Of a stretch of 27,219 nt of DNA, positions 1-6,413 are shown piece after piece. Position numbers and translations under genes: made by a program. Every line of letters begins with the position of its first letter. The stretch's first letter is position 1. The notes under the pieces are model-generated. The model ran no database searches. It saw only the letters and a program-made list of their open reading frames with translations, and was not told where the DNA came from. This DNA is from a virus: positions 1 through 27,219 of the IMG/VR virus record IMGVR_UViG_3300008448_000497; one strand, given 5' to 3'.

Positions 1-891
1 AAAGATCTTATTAAGATACTGCAATGGAACGAGCAGAATGATATTCGACTATTCCGTATTGGTAGCGAGTTATTTCCGCGTTGGAATCATTACCGTCTAG
101 AAGATTTACCAGGTATTGACGAGATTGCTCAGCATCTCCGTGCAGCAGGTGATTTTGCTCGAGCCCATGGGCATCGTGTTACTACACACCCTGGTCCGTT
201 CCATATTCTAGGCAGTCCCGATGCTGTGGTTGTAGATAATTCTATCGTAGGTCTAGAACGACATAGTGAGATGTTTGACCTCATGGGCTTTGCTCCTAGT
301 TTCGAAAACAAGATCAATATTCATGTTGGTGCTACTTACAATGATAAGCCTGGTACTATTGCTCGTTGGTTGCAAAACTATGATCGTCTGTCTGATTCAC
401 TCAAGGCTCGTCTCGTCATAGAAAATGATGACAAGGCTTCTATGTATTCGGTTCGTGATTTATATGAAATGCTTCATAGCGAGATTGCAATTCCGATCAC
501 GTTTGACTATTGGCATCACACATTCAATACCGGTGACTTATCCGAGCAAGAAGCATTCTTCATGGCTCGTGAGACTTGGCAACGTCATGGTGTTACTCAA
601 TGCACTCATTACTCAGAATCTCGCCGTCGCGAACAGCAACTTCTTATCGAGCGTATGTTTGATCATCATGGTATCTCCATGAAGAATATTGCACAATGGC
701 CGACATTTCACAAGCAATACAAAGAATTTACCAAGATCAAAGAGCAAGCTCATGCCGACTTTATTACACAGCTTCCTAATACTTATGGTGTTGATGATCT
801 AGATATAGTAGTAGAAGCTAAGGCTAAAGAACAGGCTCTAATGCAAATTGGTGTAGAATGTTGCCAACAGCCGTTGTTTTTAGTAGATTGA
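1..891 (+). CDS. uvsE: UV-damage endonuclease, UvdE/UvsE family (5' end outside window)
   Basis: The frame is open from base 1 to the TGA at 889-891, so the gene starts upstream and 296 residues are visible. UvdE enzymes are TIM-barrel, metal-dependent endonucleases that nick DNA 5' of UV photoproducts and start an alternative excision repair. Family hallmarks are visible in order: RIGSELFPRWNHY near residue 20, a HPG-F---GSP segment, LERHSEMFDLMGF, INIHVGATYNDK, the RLVIENDDK block, and ITFDYWHHTF, whose His and Asp residues fit the metal site. The C-terminal 90 residues after the barrel are rich in Gln, Lys and Glu. Composition is odd: five sampled lines give about 48% GC against about 32% in other genes, which suggests later acquisition. 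A copy of the intergenic motif begins inside its stop codon. The family call is firm; the full length is unknown. Confidence 0.93.
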   Translation, partial: KDLIKILQWNEQNDIRLFRIGSELFPRWNHYRLEDLPGIDEIAQHLRAAGDFARAHGHRVTTHPGPFHILGSPDAVVVDNSIVGLERHSEMFDLMGFAPSFENKINIHVGATYNDKPGTIARWLQNYDRLSDSLKARLVIENDDKASMYSVRDLYEMLHSEIAIPITFDYWHHTFNTGDLSEQEAFFMARETWQRHGVTQCTHYSESRRREQQLLIERMFDHHGISMKNIAQWPTFHKQYKEFTKIKEQAHADFITQLPNTYGVDDLDIVVEAKAKEQALMQIGVECCQQPLFLVD

Positions 892-904
892 TATTTATAT
901 TAAA
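890..904 (+). promoter_or_regulatory. Intergenic motif copy A (candidate late promoter)
   Basis: The sequence GATATTTATATTAAA overlaps the TGA of the UV endonuclease and lies 23 nt before the ATG at 928. It matches copy B exactly and four further intergenic copies closely. The octamer TATTTATA within it is the reverse complement of the T4 late promoter core. A promoter role is inferred from position and recurrence. Confidence 0.5.
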
Positions 905-927
905 TAGTAATTAAATTTTATAATGTT

Positions 928-1116
928 ATGGCATCAGAATACAAATTCAAGTACAAAGCAAAAATTACAGATGATATTGCAGACGCACACGAAATCATCA
1001 GAAATGTTGGTCGCACAATTCAAGAAGGAAAAACAGATGTAACGTCTGCTCTTCACAATCTAGCAGAGGCACTTAAAAAGTTAGAATCTGCAAAGTATTA
1101 TATCGATCGCGAATAA
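928..1116 (+). CDS. Small helical hypothetical protein (62 aa)
   Basis: I do not recognise this 62-residue protein. It is charged and predicted to be almost all helix from about residue 14: a heptad-like pattern of Ile, Val, Leu and Ala runs through the second half (ALHNLAEALKKLESA), so a helical hairpin or small coiled coil is likely. It has no membrane segment and no cysteine. The ATG at 928 is preferred over an out-of-frame ATG at 923. No clear Shine-Dalgarno sequence is present; the leader is A/T-rich and follows motif copy A by 23 nt, so the gene may have its own late transcript. A zinc-ribbon gene follows 15 nt downstream. Coding status is supported by packing and by low-GC codon use like that of its downstream neighbours. 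Confidence 0.7.
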   Translation: MASEYKFKYKAKITDDIADAHEIIRNVGRTIQEGKTDVTSALHNLAEALKKLESAKYYIDRE

Positions 1117-1131
1117 TCAAAATCACACATA

Positions 1132-1296
1132 ATGGCAAAATCAAAAAAATCTATTCCGGCAAAGGGATATAAACGACTACAGTGCAAATACTGTGATCAT
1201 GTATCGGAACGTGTAGATGTAAATGCTGACGCAATTACATGTTATAAATGCGTAACCAAATTATTAAATGGTGAAGTTTTGGAAATACGAAAGTAA
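1132..1296 (+). CDS. Small zinc-ribbon protein (54 aa)
   Basis: This 54-residue frame starts at ATG 1132 and ends at TAA 1294-1296. It carries two CxxC pairs, C18-KY-C21 and C37-YK-C40, separated by 15 residues, the layout of a four-cysteine zinc ribbon. The first 14 residues are basic (MAKSKKSIPAKGYK), which would suit nucleic-acid contact. Such mini-ribbons are common in T4-like phages and usually have no assigned function; DNA, RNA or protein binding are all possible. It sits between the small helical gene (15-nt gap) and the HD hydrolase (22-nt gap), all in one direction. No Shine-Dalgarno sequence is evident. The metal-site layout supports a real gene. Confidence 0.75.
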   Translation: MAKSKKSIPAKGYKRLQCKYCDHVSERVDVNADAITCYKCVTKLLNGEVLEIRK

Positions 1297-1318
1297 TCTT
1301 CTATTATTTTAATAAACT

Positions 1319-2095
1319 ATGTTAGAAGCAGAAAAAATTAAATCAAATTGGGAACTGTTTAGACGAGAAGTAGATACTTGGTTTCCTACCCGTAAAGATG
1401 CATTGCATAAAATGTATGATGTGTTCGAAGATCGTATGGTACTTATGCCAGCATCTTCAATGGCTCATTTTCACAATGCATTTGCTGGTGGTTATGTAGA
1501 TCACATACTTCGCGTAATGGAGTGCACAAGAAATTTATATACCACGTGGCAATCATCTGGTGCTGATATGTCTGGTTATACCATGGAAGAATTGATGTTT
1601 GCAGCAATGCATCATGATTTAGGTAAAGTAGGGTTTCCGGGAGATGGCAACGAAGTATATCAAGTAGAAACGTCGGATTGGCATCGCAAGAACCAAAACA
1701 AGATGTATAAGCACAATGAAAATATTCCATTCACAATGGTGCCAGATTTATCAATTTGGTTGCTACAAGAACATGATATTAAAATGTCATGGACAGAATA
1801 TCAGGCAATTAAGATTCATGATGGAATGTATGATGATGCAAATAAACCGTATTATGTAGCTCGGTCAGCTCAGGCAAAATTAAAAACTAATATGCCTATT
1901 CTGTTGCATCATGCCGATCATATGGCAGCTCAAATTGAATTTGAACGTTGGAGAAATAATCAAAACACATCGCCGAAGCCAGTAGCAGAAAAAGGCAAAA
2001 TTCAAAAAAGTAATGGTTTAAAAAATCTTGCAGAAAATAATCCGGATGTAGAACGCACATTAACGGATATTTTTAGTGCATTTAACCAGGATTAA
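1319..2095 (+). CDS. HD-domain phosphohydrolase
   Basis: This 258-residue protein has the metal-binding layout of the HD superfamily, which hydrolyses phosphate esters of nucleotides or cyclic nucleotides. H62 lies in GGYVDHILRV, the H99-D100 doublet in AAMHHDLGKVG, H152 in LLQEHDI, H167 in KIHDGMY, and H198-H-A-D200 in LLHHADHMA, all in the expected order. The last 45 residues are polar, probably flexible, and end in a short helix. The substrate is unknown: dNTP control of the host pool, or degradation of a host signalling nucleotide, are both plausible for a phage enzyme. The start is the first ATG after the zinc-ribbon gene; the leader is A/T-rich with no clear Shine-Dalgarno. The stop is 2 nt before the next ATG, so it is probably co-transcribed with the genes through the sigma factor. 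Confidence 0.88.
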   Translation: MLEAEKIKSNWELFRREVDTWFPTRKDALHKMYDVFEDRMVLMPASSMAHFHNAFAGGYVDHILRVMECTRNLYTTWQSSGADMSGYTMEELMFAAMHHDLGKVGFPGDGNEVYQVETSDWHRKNQNKMYKHNENIPFTMVPDLSIWLLQEHDIKMSWTEYQAIKIHDGMYDDANKPYYVARSAQAKLKTNMPILLHHADHMAAQIEFERWRNNQNTSPKPVAEKGKIQKSNGLKNLAENNPDVERTLTDIFSAFNQD

Positions 2096-2097
2096 TC

Positions 2098-2394
2098 ATG
2101 ATTTGGGTAATAGTATTAATAGCAATTTTATTAGGCGGTTTAAGCTACACTGCATACCGTATTTGGTATCTAGCAGGTGTGGTTGCTGACGCACAGGAAT
2201 ACATTGAGGAATTAGAAGTAACAAATCGTTACATGTATTCAAAAATATCCGAATCACATGACATCATGCAAAACATCGATCGTTTAGGTGCGTTTGAAAA
2301 GGATGATGAAGCTGGCACAACCTTCCAACTTCTAACACAAGTAATAACCGAACTTAAAGAACAATTCGATGGCGAAGCGCAAGAAGAAAAGTAA
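2098..2394 (+). CDS. Small membrane-anchored protein (98 aa)
   Basis: Residues 2-20 (WVIVLIAILLGGLSYTAYR) form one clear membrane segment with no cleavage site. A helical, acidic region of about 70 residues follows and ends in EEK. This fits a small inner-membrane protein with the C-terminal part either cytoplasmic or periplasmic. I recognise no family. The ATG lies 2 nt after the HD hydrolase stop, with AGGATTAATC upstream as a Shine-Dalgarno-like element. Its end overlaps the sigma-factor start by 26 nt, so translation of the two is probably coupled. A holin-like or spanin-like role was considered, but a single N-terminal anchor with a long soluble tail in this position does not establish it. 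Confidence 0.72.
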   Translation: MIWVIVLIAILLGGLSYTAYRIWYLAGVVADAQEYIEELEVTNRYMYSKISESHDIMQNIDRLGAFEKDDEAGTTFQLLTQVITELKEQFDGEAQEEK

Positions 2395-3076
2395 TGTTTA
2401 CTTTAGCAAGATAACTGAATTAGCTATTATCGGTTATAATAAAACTGATAATTCTATACTCCGTGAAAAAATATATCGTAGATTTATTTATCCAGCATTC
2501 ATGAAACTTGTGGAAAACATGATTAACAAAGTAAAGCCAACGTACATCGATTCTACATTCTTGGATTTGCAAACGGATCTTGTTACATTCTTAACAGAAC
2601 GTTTAACTAAATTTAATCCAAATGCCGGCAAAGCATTTTCATATTACACACGAACTTCTTATAATTATCTGATAGGTGAAAATGAAAAAGCTTATAAAAA
2701 ATTAAAAGCCGATACCGAAGAATTAAATGTGGATGAAGGTCGCAATGTAATCATTGAAATGCATAATGATGAAATGCGTGAAATTCTCAAGTACTTCATG
2801 GACGAATATGTGGAATTTTGTTATGCTAATTTAAATTTTATATTTACAAATTCAACCGATATTCACGTAGCAGATTCTGTGCTTCACATATTTGAGAATC
2901 GAGCAGATATTGAAGACTTCAATAAAAAGCGATTATACATTTTAATACGCGAACGAACCGGATTAGATCCATCACAAACACCAGCTGTTACCAGAGTAGT
3001 AAAAGTACTCGAGGATCTATATAGACAATTATTTGTTGAGTATGAACGATCAAACTTCGTAAATTTGCCTTTTTGA
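2369..3076 (+). CDS. gp55-like late-transcription sigma factor
   Basis: The 235-residue protein resembles the phage late sigma factors related to T4 gp55, which replace host sigma on RNA polymerase and recognise the -10 element of late promoters. Residues about 38-115 match sigma region 2: a helical segment (REKIYRRFIYPAFMKLVENM), then LTKFNPNAGKAFSYYTRTSY (the typical KFDP-x-K-x-AF-YFT signature) and a basic helix ENEKAYKKLK. The C-terminal half is helical and less conserved, ending in the hydrophobic FVNLPF, which recalls the clamp-binding tail of gp55. T4 gp55 is 185 residues, so this one is longer. The start at 2369 overlaps the preceding gene by 26 nt and gives a basic N-terminus (MAKRKKKS). 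Its own TGA overlaps motif copy B, so it abuts its probable target sequence. Confidence 0.75.
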   Translation: MAKRKKKSNVYFSKITELAIIGYNKTDNSILREKIYRRFIYPAFMKLVENMINKVKPTYIDSTFLDLQTDLVTFLTERLTKFNPNAGKAFSYYTRTSYNYLIGENEKAYKKLKADTEELNVDEGRNVIIEMHNDEMREILKYFMDEYVEFCYANLNFIFTNSTDIHVADSVLHIFENRADIEDFNKKRLYILIRERTGLDPSQTPAVTRVVKVLEDLYRQLFVEYERSNFVNLPF

Positions 3077-3089
3077 TATTTATATTAAA
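3075..3089 (+). promoter_or_regulatory. Intergenic motif copy B (candidate late promoter)
   Basis: GATATTTATATTAAA is identical to copy A. It overlaps the sigma-factor stop codon and lies 11 nt before the ATG at 3101. It would drive the acidic helical gene and the spike/baseplate genes behind it. The promoter role is inferred. Confidence 0.5.
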
Positions 3090-3100
3090 GGATTTACGAG

Positions 3101-3535
3101 ATGGACAAAAACGATGAACTGTTTAAAGGAACTAGCTTTGCAGACTTAATGTCCGATGTTTATCACAATTCTAAAAAGAAGGATAGACAGATTAATCAGC
3201 TTATAGCTCAGTTACAGCCGTTAATTAAAAATGCATCAGATGCTACTATTATTGTTCCGCTGATCAAAGAATATCTTGATGTGGCTGTAAAAAATGATGA
3301 CCACCTAGTTAAACTAACGGCAATTGTTCAAAGATTTATTTCTACAAAACAAACTATTGCCGGAGCTGATGGATTGCTGTCTGATGAAGAAAAACAGCAA
3401 CTTTTAAAAGCGGCTGAATCTACATTATCTGCAGAATTGGAAGATGAATTGGAGAGAATTGCAGATGATGATTCTGAATTGCAACGAAAAATTTCAGATG
3501 CACATGCCAAGATCGATAAGGATGTAGATGCATAG
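3101..3535 (+). CDS. Acidic helical protein next to the baseplate genes (144 aa)
   Basis: I do not recognise a family. The 144 residues look almost entirely helical. An N-terminal part with KKKDRQINQLIAQLQPLI could be a coiled coil, and the C-terminal third is strongly acidic with repeated Glu/Asp-Leu (SAELEDELERIADDD). There is no membrane segment and no cysteine. The ATG lies 11 nt after motif copy B, with AAAGGATTTACGAG upstream, where AAAGGA may act as a weak ribosome site. The last 8 nt overlap the start of the spike gene, suggesting translational coupling and a role in building or chaperoning the central spike or hub. That role is inferred only from position. Confidence 0.7.
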   Translation: MDKNDELFKGTSFADLMSDVYHNSKKKDRQINQLIAQLQPLIKNASDATIIVPLIKEYLDVAVKNDDHLVKLTAIVQRFISTKQTIAGADGLLSDEEKQQLLKAAESTLSAELEDELERIADDDSELQRKISDAHAKIDKDVDA

Positions 3536-4574
3536 CAGTATACAATTCGATGTAGCGGAGGTATTAGAATACGATAAAACATATCGTTATATAGATCCAT
3601 CGTCCGCGGATTCAAATACTGACAGTTTATTTGCATTAAAAGTTAGATCGTGCACTGACTATTTTAATAAAAAGCCATTCATAGCCCGTCCCGGGAACAT
3701 TAACATAAAACAAATACCACTTGTTGGTGAGTTTGTGTTAATATATAAAACATTCAACCAGGTTTCTGATTCACTAAAACGAAGAGAATCTTGGTATTAC
3801 ATTTCATCTGTGGATTTGCAGTCCTCTATACATGCAAATTTGCTCCCGGGTATTTCTGGTGGAAAAACACAAGAAGAAATTGATAATACTAAACCTGGCA
3901 ACACATTTGATTTTAAAATAGTATCACCATTACAACCATATGAAGGAGATTTACTCGTAGAAGGTCGATGGGGTAATAGTATGCGATTTAGTAGCACCAT
4001 CGATCTTAAAGGAGATCAGTCGGTATATACTATACCATCCCCATGGAAAGGCGTTGGTCAGCAAGGACAACCAATTATAGTGTTATCCAATGGTCGTAAA
4101 TCTAAAGCAAACAAACAGTTCGTAACGGAAGACATACAGGCTGATGAATCTTCATTGTATTTAACGAGCACACAGAAGATACCAAATTTAGTATTAGGCA
4201 CTAATTCAGATAAAAATCCGTTAACATGTTATTATCCAAACGAGTCACAGTTTGCTAAATCTCAATTTATCGGAGTAGCAGATCGAGTTATACTAAAATC
4301 AAAAACAGATATTGCTGTGATTGATTCTCCAAAAGCTATTGTTTTAAACACTACTGGTGAAGTAAAAATTGGAAATGATAGTGCTACGGAATCCATGGTG
4401 CATGGTGATGTGTTATTAACGGTACTGCAGAAAATACTAAACCAACTTAGTATGCCTATACAATGTGGTACCATGACTGGCACATTTATAGACAAAACCA
4501 ATATATCTAGTGCACAAAGATCCTTGCAAGATTTATTGAGTAATAAGTATTTCATCGACAAAACTACATATTAA
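3528..4574 (+). CDS. 5: gp5-like baseplate hub/central spike protein with OB fold
   Basis: The 348-residue protein matches the gp5-type spike proteins of T4-like environmental phages. Residues about 35-100 form a beta-rich N-terminal part (IPLVGEFVLIYKTF). Residues about 140-190 carry the signature GDLLVEGRWGNSMRFSST followed by GQPIIVLSNGR. The C-terminal part has short beta repeats (VILKSKTDIAVIDSPKAIVL, then TGEVKIGND) typical of the trimeric spike beta-helix, followed by a helix and tail. T4 gp5 is 575 residues and contains a lysozyme domain between these parts; no lysozyme domain is present here. It sits at the tip of the contractile tail and pierces the outer envelope. It overlaps the gene before by 8 nt and is followed after 9 nt by a coiled-coil tail protein. 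Confidence 0.8.
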   Translation: MHSSIQFDVAEVLEYDKTYRYIDPSSADSNTDSLFALKVRSCTDYFNKKPFIARPGNINIKQIPLVGEFVLIYKTFNQVSDSLKRRESWYYISSVDLQSSIHANLLPGISGGKTQEEIDNTKPGNTFDFKIVSPLQPYEGDLLVEGRWGNSMRFSSTIDLKGDQSVYTIPSPWKGVGQQGQPIIVLSNGRKSKANKQFVTEDIQADESSLYLTSTQKIPNLVLGTNSDKNPLTCYYPNESQFAKSQFIGVADRVILKSKTDIAVIDSPKAIVLNTTGEVKIGNDSATESMVHGDVLLTVLQKILNQLSMPIQCGTMTGTFIDKTNISSAQRSLQDLLSNKYFIDKTTY

Positions 4575-4583
4575 GGATAAGTT

Positions 4584-5426
4584 ATGAGTTCAATAGTTCC
4601 ACCGTTAGACCGTATACCAAAACTACCAGGTAAAGCAGTTTCTGAAATTGTGAAGAAATTAAATACACAAACAGATCGATTGCTCGAAACCGTATCAAAA
4701 ACAGTTCAGGATTCTACTAAATTACCTGACAATGTGAAATGTGATGACCCACGTGTAACACAATTAAAACAGCAACTTGCTGACATACAAACTCAAATCA
4801 ATGGAATACGAGATGCAGTGCCAGCAATACAACAAACTGCTAATTCTTTAAAAGGAGTTGTTTCGTCAGCAGTAGCCATAAAGAATACATTGGCAATAGC
4901 ACAACTTTCAAATCCAGTAACAGCACCTTTGTTCATTGCACAACAATTAACATTGCTGCAAGATGCTACAATTGTTAACGCAATCGAATCACTGAATCAG
5001 TTTTCAACTATACCGGGTATGTTAACATCAAAATTAGATACTATAGTTAATCCATTAATGGCATCTATTAATAAAATTTCATCAGCCTGTAATGGTAATG
5101 TTGACAATTTGCAATTTCCAGGTCAGTCGGTATCAAGTGACATGTTATCTCAAAGTGATATTGCTGAATTAAACGATTTGGTGCCTACCGAGTTTTATAC
5201 GGAATTAAATGTTTCTGATGAAGATTTAGAAAACAGGGCATCTGCTATACAACAATTAGTAGAGCAACAAGCAAATATTTTGCAGTCACTACAAGAGGCT
5301 CCGAGCAAAGTATATCAATTCAACGGCACACCACAAAATGATTTAGGAAAAGTTGGCGATTATTATATTGATATTGATACACAAACAATATATGGGCCTA
5401 AACCTTCACAAAATTCATGGACTTAA
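4584..5426 (+). CDS. Coiled-coil tail/baseplate protein with fibre-type C-terminal motif
   Basis: The 280-residue protein starts at ATG 4584 with TTAAGGATAAGTT upstream, a good phage ribosome site. Residues about 50-100 and 220-250 are heptad-like helices (VTQLKQQLADIQTQINGIRD; QQLVEQQANILQSLQ), separated by a hydrophobic, Ala/Leu-rich middle (about 95-165) that could be helical packing. The last 35 residues contain LGKVGDYYIDIDTQTIYGPK, the G-D-YYID-x-x-x-IYGPK pattern found near the ends of phage tail-fibre and collagen-like tail proteins. It is therefore probably a virion protein of the hub or tail tip, next to the spike; an exact T4 counterpart is not evident. Its TAA overlaps motif copy C. 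Confidence 0.7.
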   Translation: MSSIVPPLDRIPKLPGKAVSEIVKKLNTQTDRLLETVSKTVQDSTKLPDNVKCDDPRVTQLKQQLADIQTQINGIRDAVPAIQQTANSLKGVVSSAVAIKNTLAIAQLSNPVTAPLFIAQQLTLLQDATIVNAIESLNQFSTIPGMLTSKLDTIVNPLMASINKISSACNGNVDNLQFPGQSVSSDMLSQSDIAELNDLVPTEFYTELNVSDEDLENRASAIQQLVEQQANILQSLQEAPSKVYQFNGTPQNDLGKVGDYYIDIDTQTIYGPKPSQNSWT

Positions 5427-5439
5427 TATTTATATAAAA
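5425..5439 (+). promoter_or_regulatory. Intergenic motif copy C (candidate late promoter)
   Basis: AATATTTATATAAAA differs from the consensus GATATTTATATTAAA at the first base and at position 12. It overlaps the TAA of the coiled-coil gene and lies 8 nt before the ATG at 5448. It would serve the wedge cluster that follows. Confidence 0.45.
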
Positions 5440-5447
5440 GAATATAT

Positions 5448-5951
5448 ATGGACACAAAAACATTAGTAAAAGCACTTAAAATGGCTGTACGTGAGGTTAT
5501 AAAAGAGGAATTAACTGAAATTCTTCGTGAAGGGTTACAATCTACTATTAATGAAATGACTCAGCCAAAAAAAACAGTGAAGACTGAAACAGTTCGAGTT
5601 GCACAGAAAACGGCAACACCATCAGCAAAAAGATCTAAGGTTCAATTTGCCGATAATAAATGGGCATCTATTTTAAATCAAACGGATGCATTAATTGAAC
5701 AACAACCAGGTGCAATGAATAGTTTTGCTGAATTAATGAATGAAGAAGTTGATACCATTCAATTTAGTTCTACAGATGCACAAGGATTTGGAATGATGCG
5801 TCAAACGGCACTAACACCAGCTGCACCCAAAACAATGGAAGATCCAGAAACCGGAAAAACATTTAATGTAGCTCCAGAAGTTGCTCAAGCAATGACACGC
5901 GATTATTCAGCTTTAATGAAAGCAATTGACAAGAAAAAGGGTAATATATAA
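5448..5951 (+). CDS. Helical hypothetical protein before gp25 (167 aa)
   Basis: The first 37 residues form an amphipathic helix (ALKMAVREVIKEELTEILRE), followed by a basic low-complexity linker (about 38-65: KKTVKTETVRVAQKTATPSAKRSK). A more ordered C-terminal half includes NKWASILNQTDALIEQQPGAM and a P-ETGKTFNVAPEVAQAMTRDY segment. Similar helix-linker proteins commonly precede gp25 in environmental T4-like phages, but I know no function for them. Membrane segments and cysteines are absent. The ATG follows motif copy C by 8 nt (AAAAGAATATATATG), and the stop abuts the gp25 start exactly (5951/5952). A role in baseplate wedge assembly or as a minor virion protein is inferred only from position. 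Confidence 0.65.
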   Translation: MDTKTLVKALKMAVREVIKEELTEILREGLQSTINEMTQPKKTVKTETVRVAQKTATPSAKRSKVQFADNKWASILNQTDALIEQQPGAMNSFAELMNEEVDTIQFSSTDAQGFGMMRQTALTPAAPKTMEDPETGKTFNVAPEVAQAMTRDYSALMKAIDKKKGNI

Positions 5952-6401
5952 ATGGCATATGTTTTTGAATCCACAATACAAGATAGTAACATTAATAATG
6001 TTTCTAACAATACAGCACTGGGGATTCGTTTAACAAATCTAAATAGCATATTTCAGTCGGTATATACCGTGCCGGAACAAGTACGAGAAAATTTAAAAAC
6101 ATTGTTATTAACTCAAATTGGTGAGCGATACATGCAACCAGAATTTGGTACCAATTTACTGGCAATTATATTTGAGCCAAATGTAGGCGAACTTAAAGCA
6201 GACATACAGGATATTTTAGAATCAGCCATATCAACTTGGTTACCATATGTTAGTATTGAACAATTAAATATAGTAACAACAGAAGATGACCCGACACTTA
6301 TGCATCATGTTTTAATTTCGTTAACATATTCTATACGAAATTATAGCACTGATTCTATTAAAATATATGTTAATAATGATAATACGGTATCGGTAGTATA
6401 G
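5952..6401 (+). CDS. 25: Baseplate wedge protein gp25 (GPW/gp25 family)
   Basis: The 149-residue protein has the fold and order of gp25, the sheath-initiating wedge protein conserved in contractile tails and type VI secretion systems. The signature LLLTQIGERYMQPEFGTNLL (about residues 50-70) is the gp25 loop. It is followed by IFEPNVGELKADIQDILESA, a WLPYVSIEQL strand and a C-terminal beta hairpin. T4 gp25 is 132 residues, so the length fits. In T4, gp25 binds the gp6-gp7-gp53 core of each wedge and starts sheath polymerisation. The gene abuts the helical gene upstream without a gap, and the gp6-like gene follows after 12 nt, the same order as in other T4-like phages. Confidence 0.92.
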   Translation: MAYVFESTIQDSNINNVSNNTALGIRLTNLNSIFQSVYTVPEQVRENLKTLLLTQIGERYMQPEFGTNLLAIIFEPNVGELKADIQDILESAISTWLPYVSIEQLNIVTTEDDPTLMHHVLISLTYSIRNYSTDSIKIYVNNDNTVSVV

Positions 6402-6413
6402 ATATAGGATAAC

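Noticed and set aside
425-682. 85-residue + strand frame inside the UV endonuclease
   Set aside because: It is fully contained in a gene with family-wide residue matches and shows no motif of its own.
923-927. ATG at 923 as start of the small helical gene
   Set aside because: It is in a different frame from the 62-residue protein; the in-frame ATG is at 928.
2098-2394. Holin call for the small membrane protein
   Set aside because: A single N-terminal membrane segment with a 70-residue soluble acidic tail, next to the sigma factor rather than a lysis gene, is not enough for a holin call.
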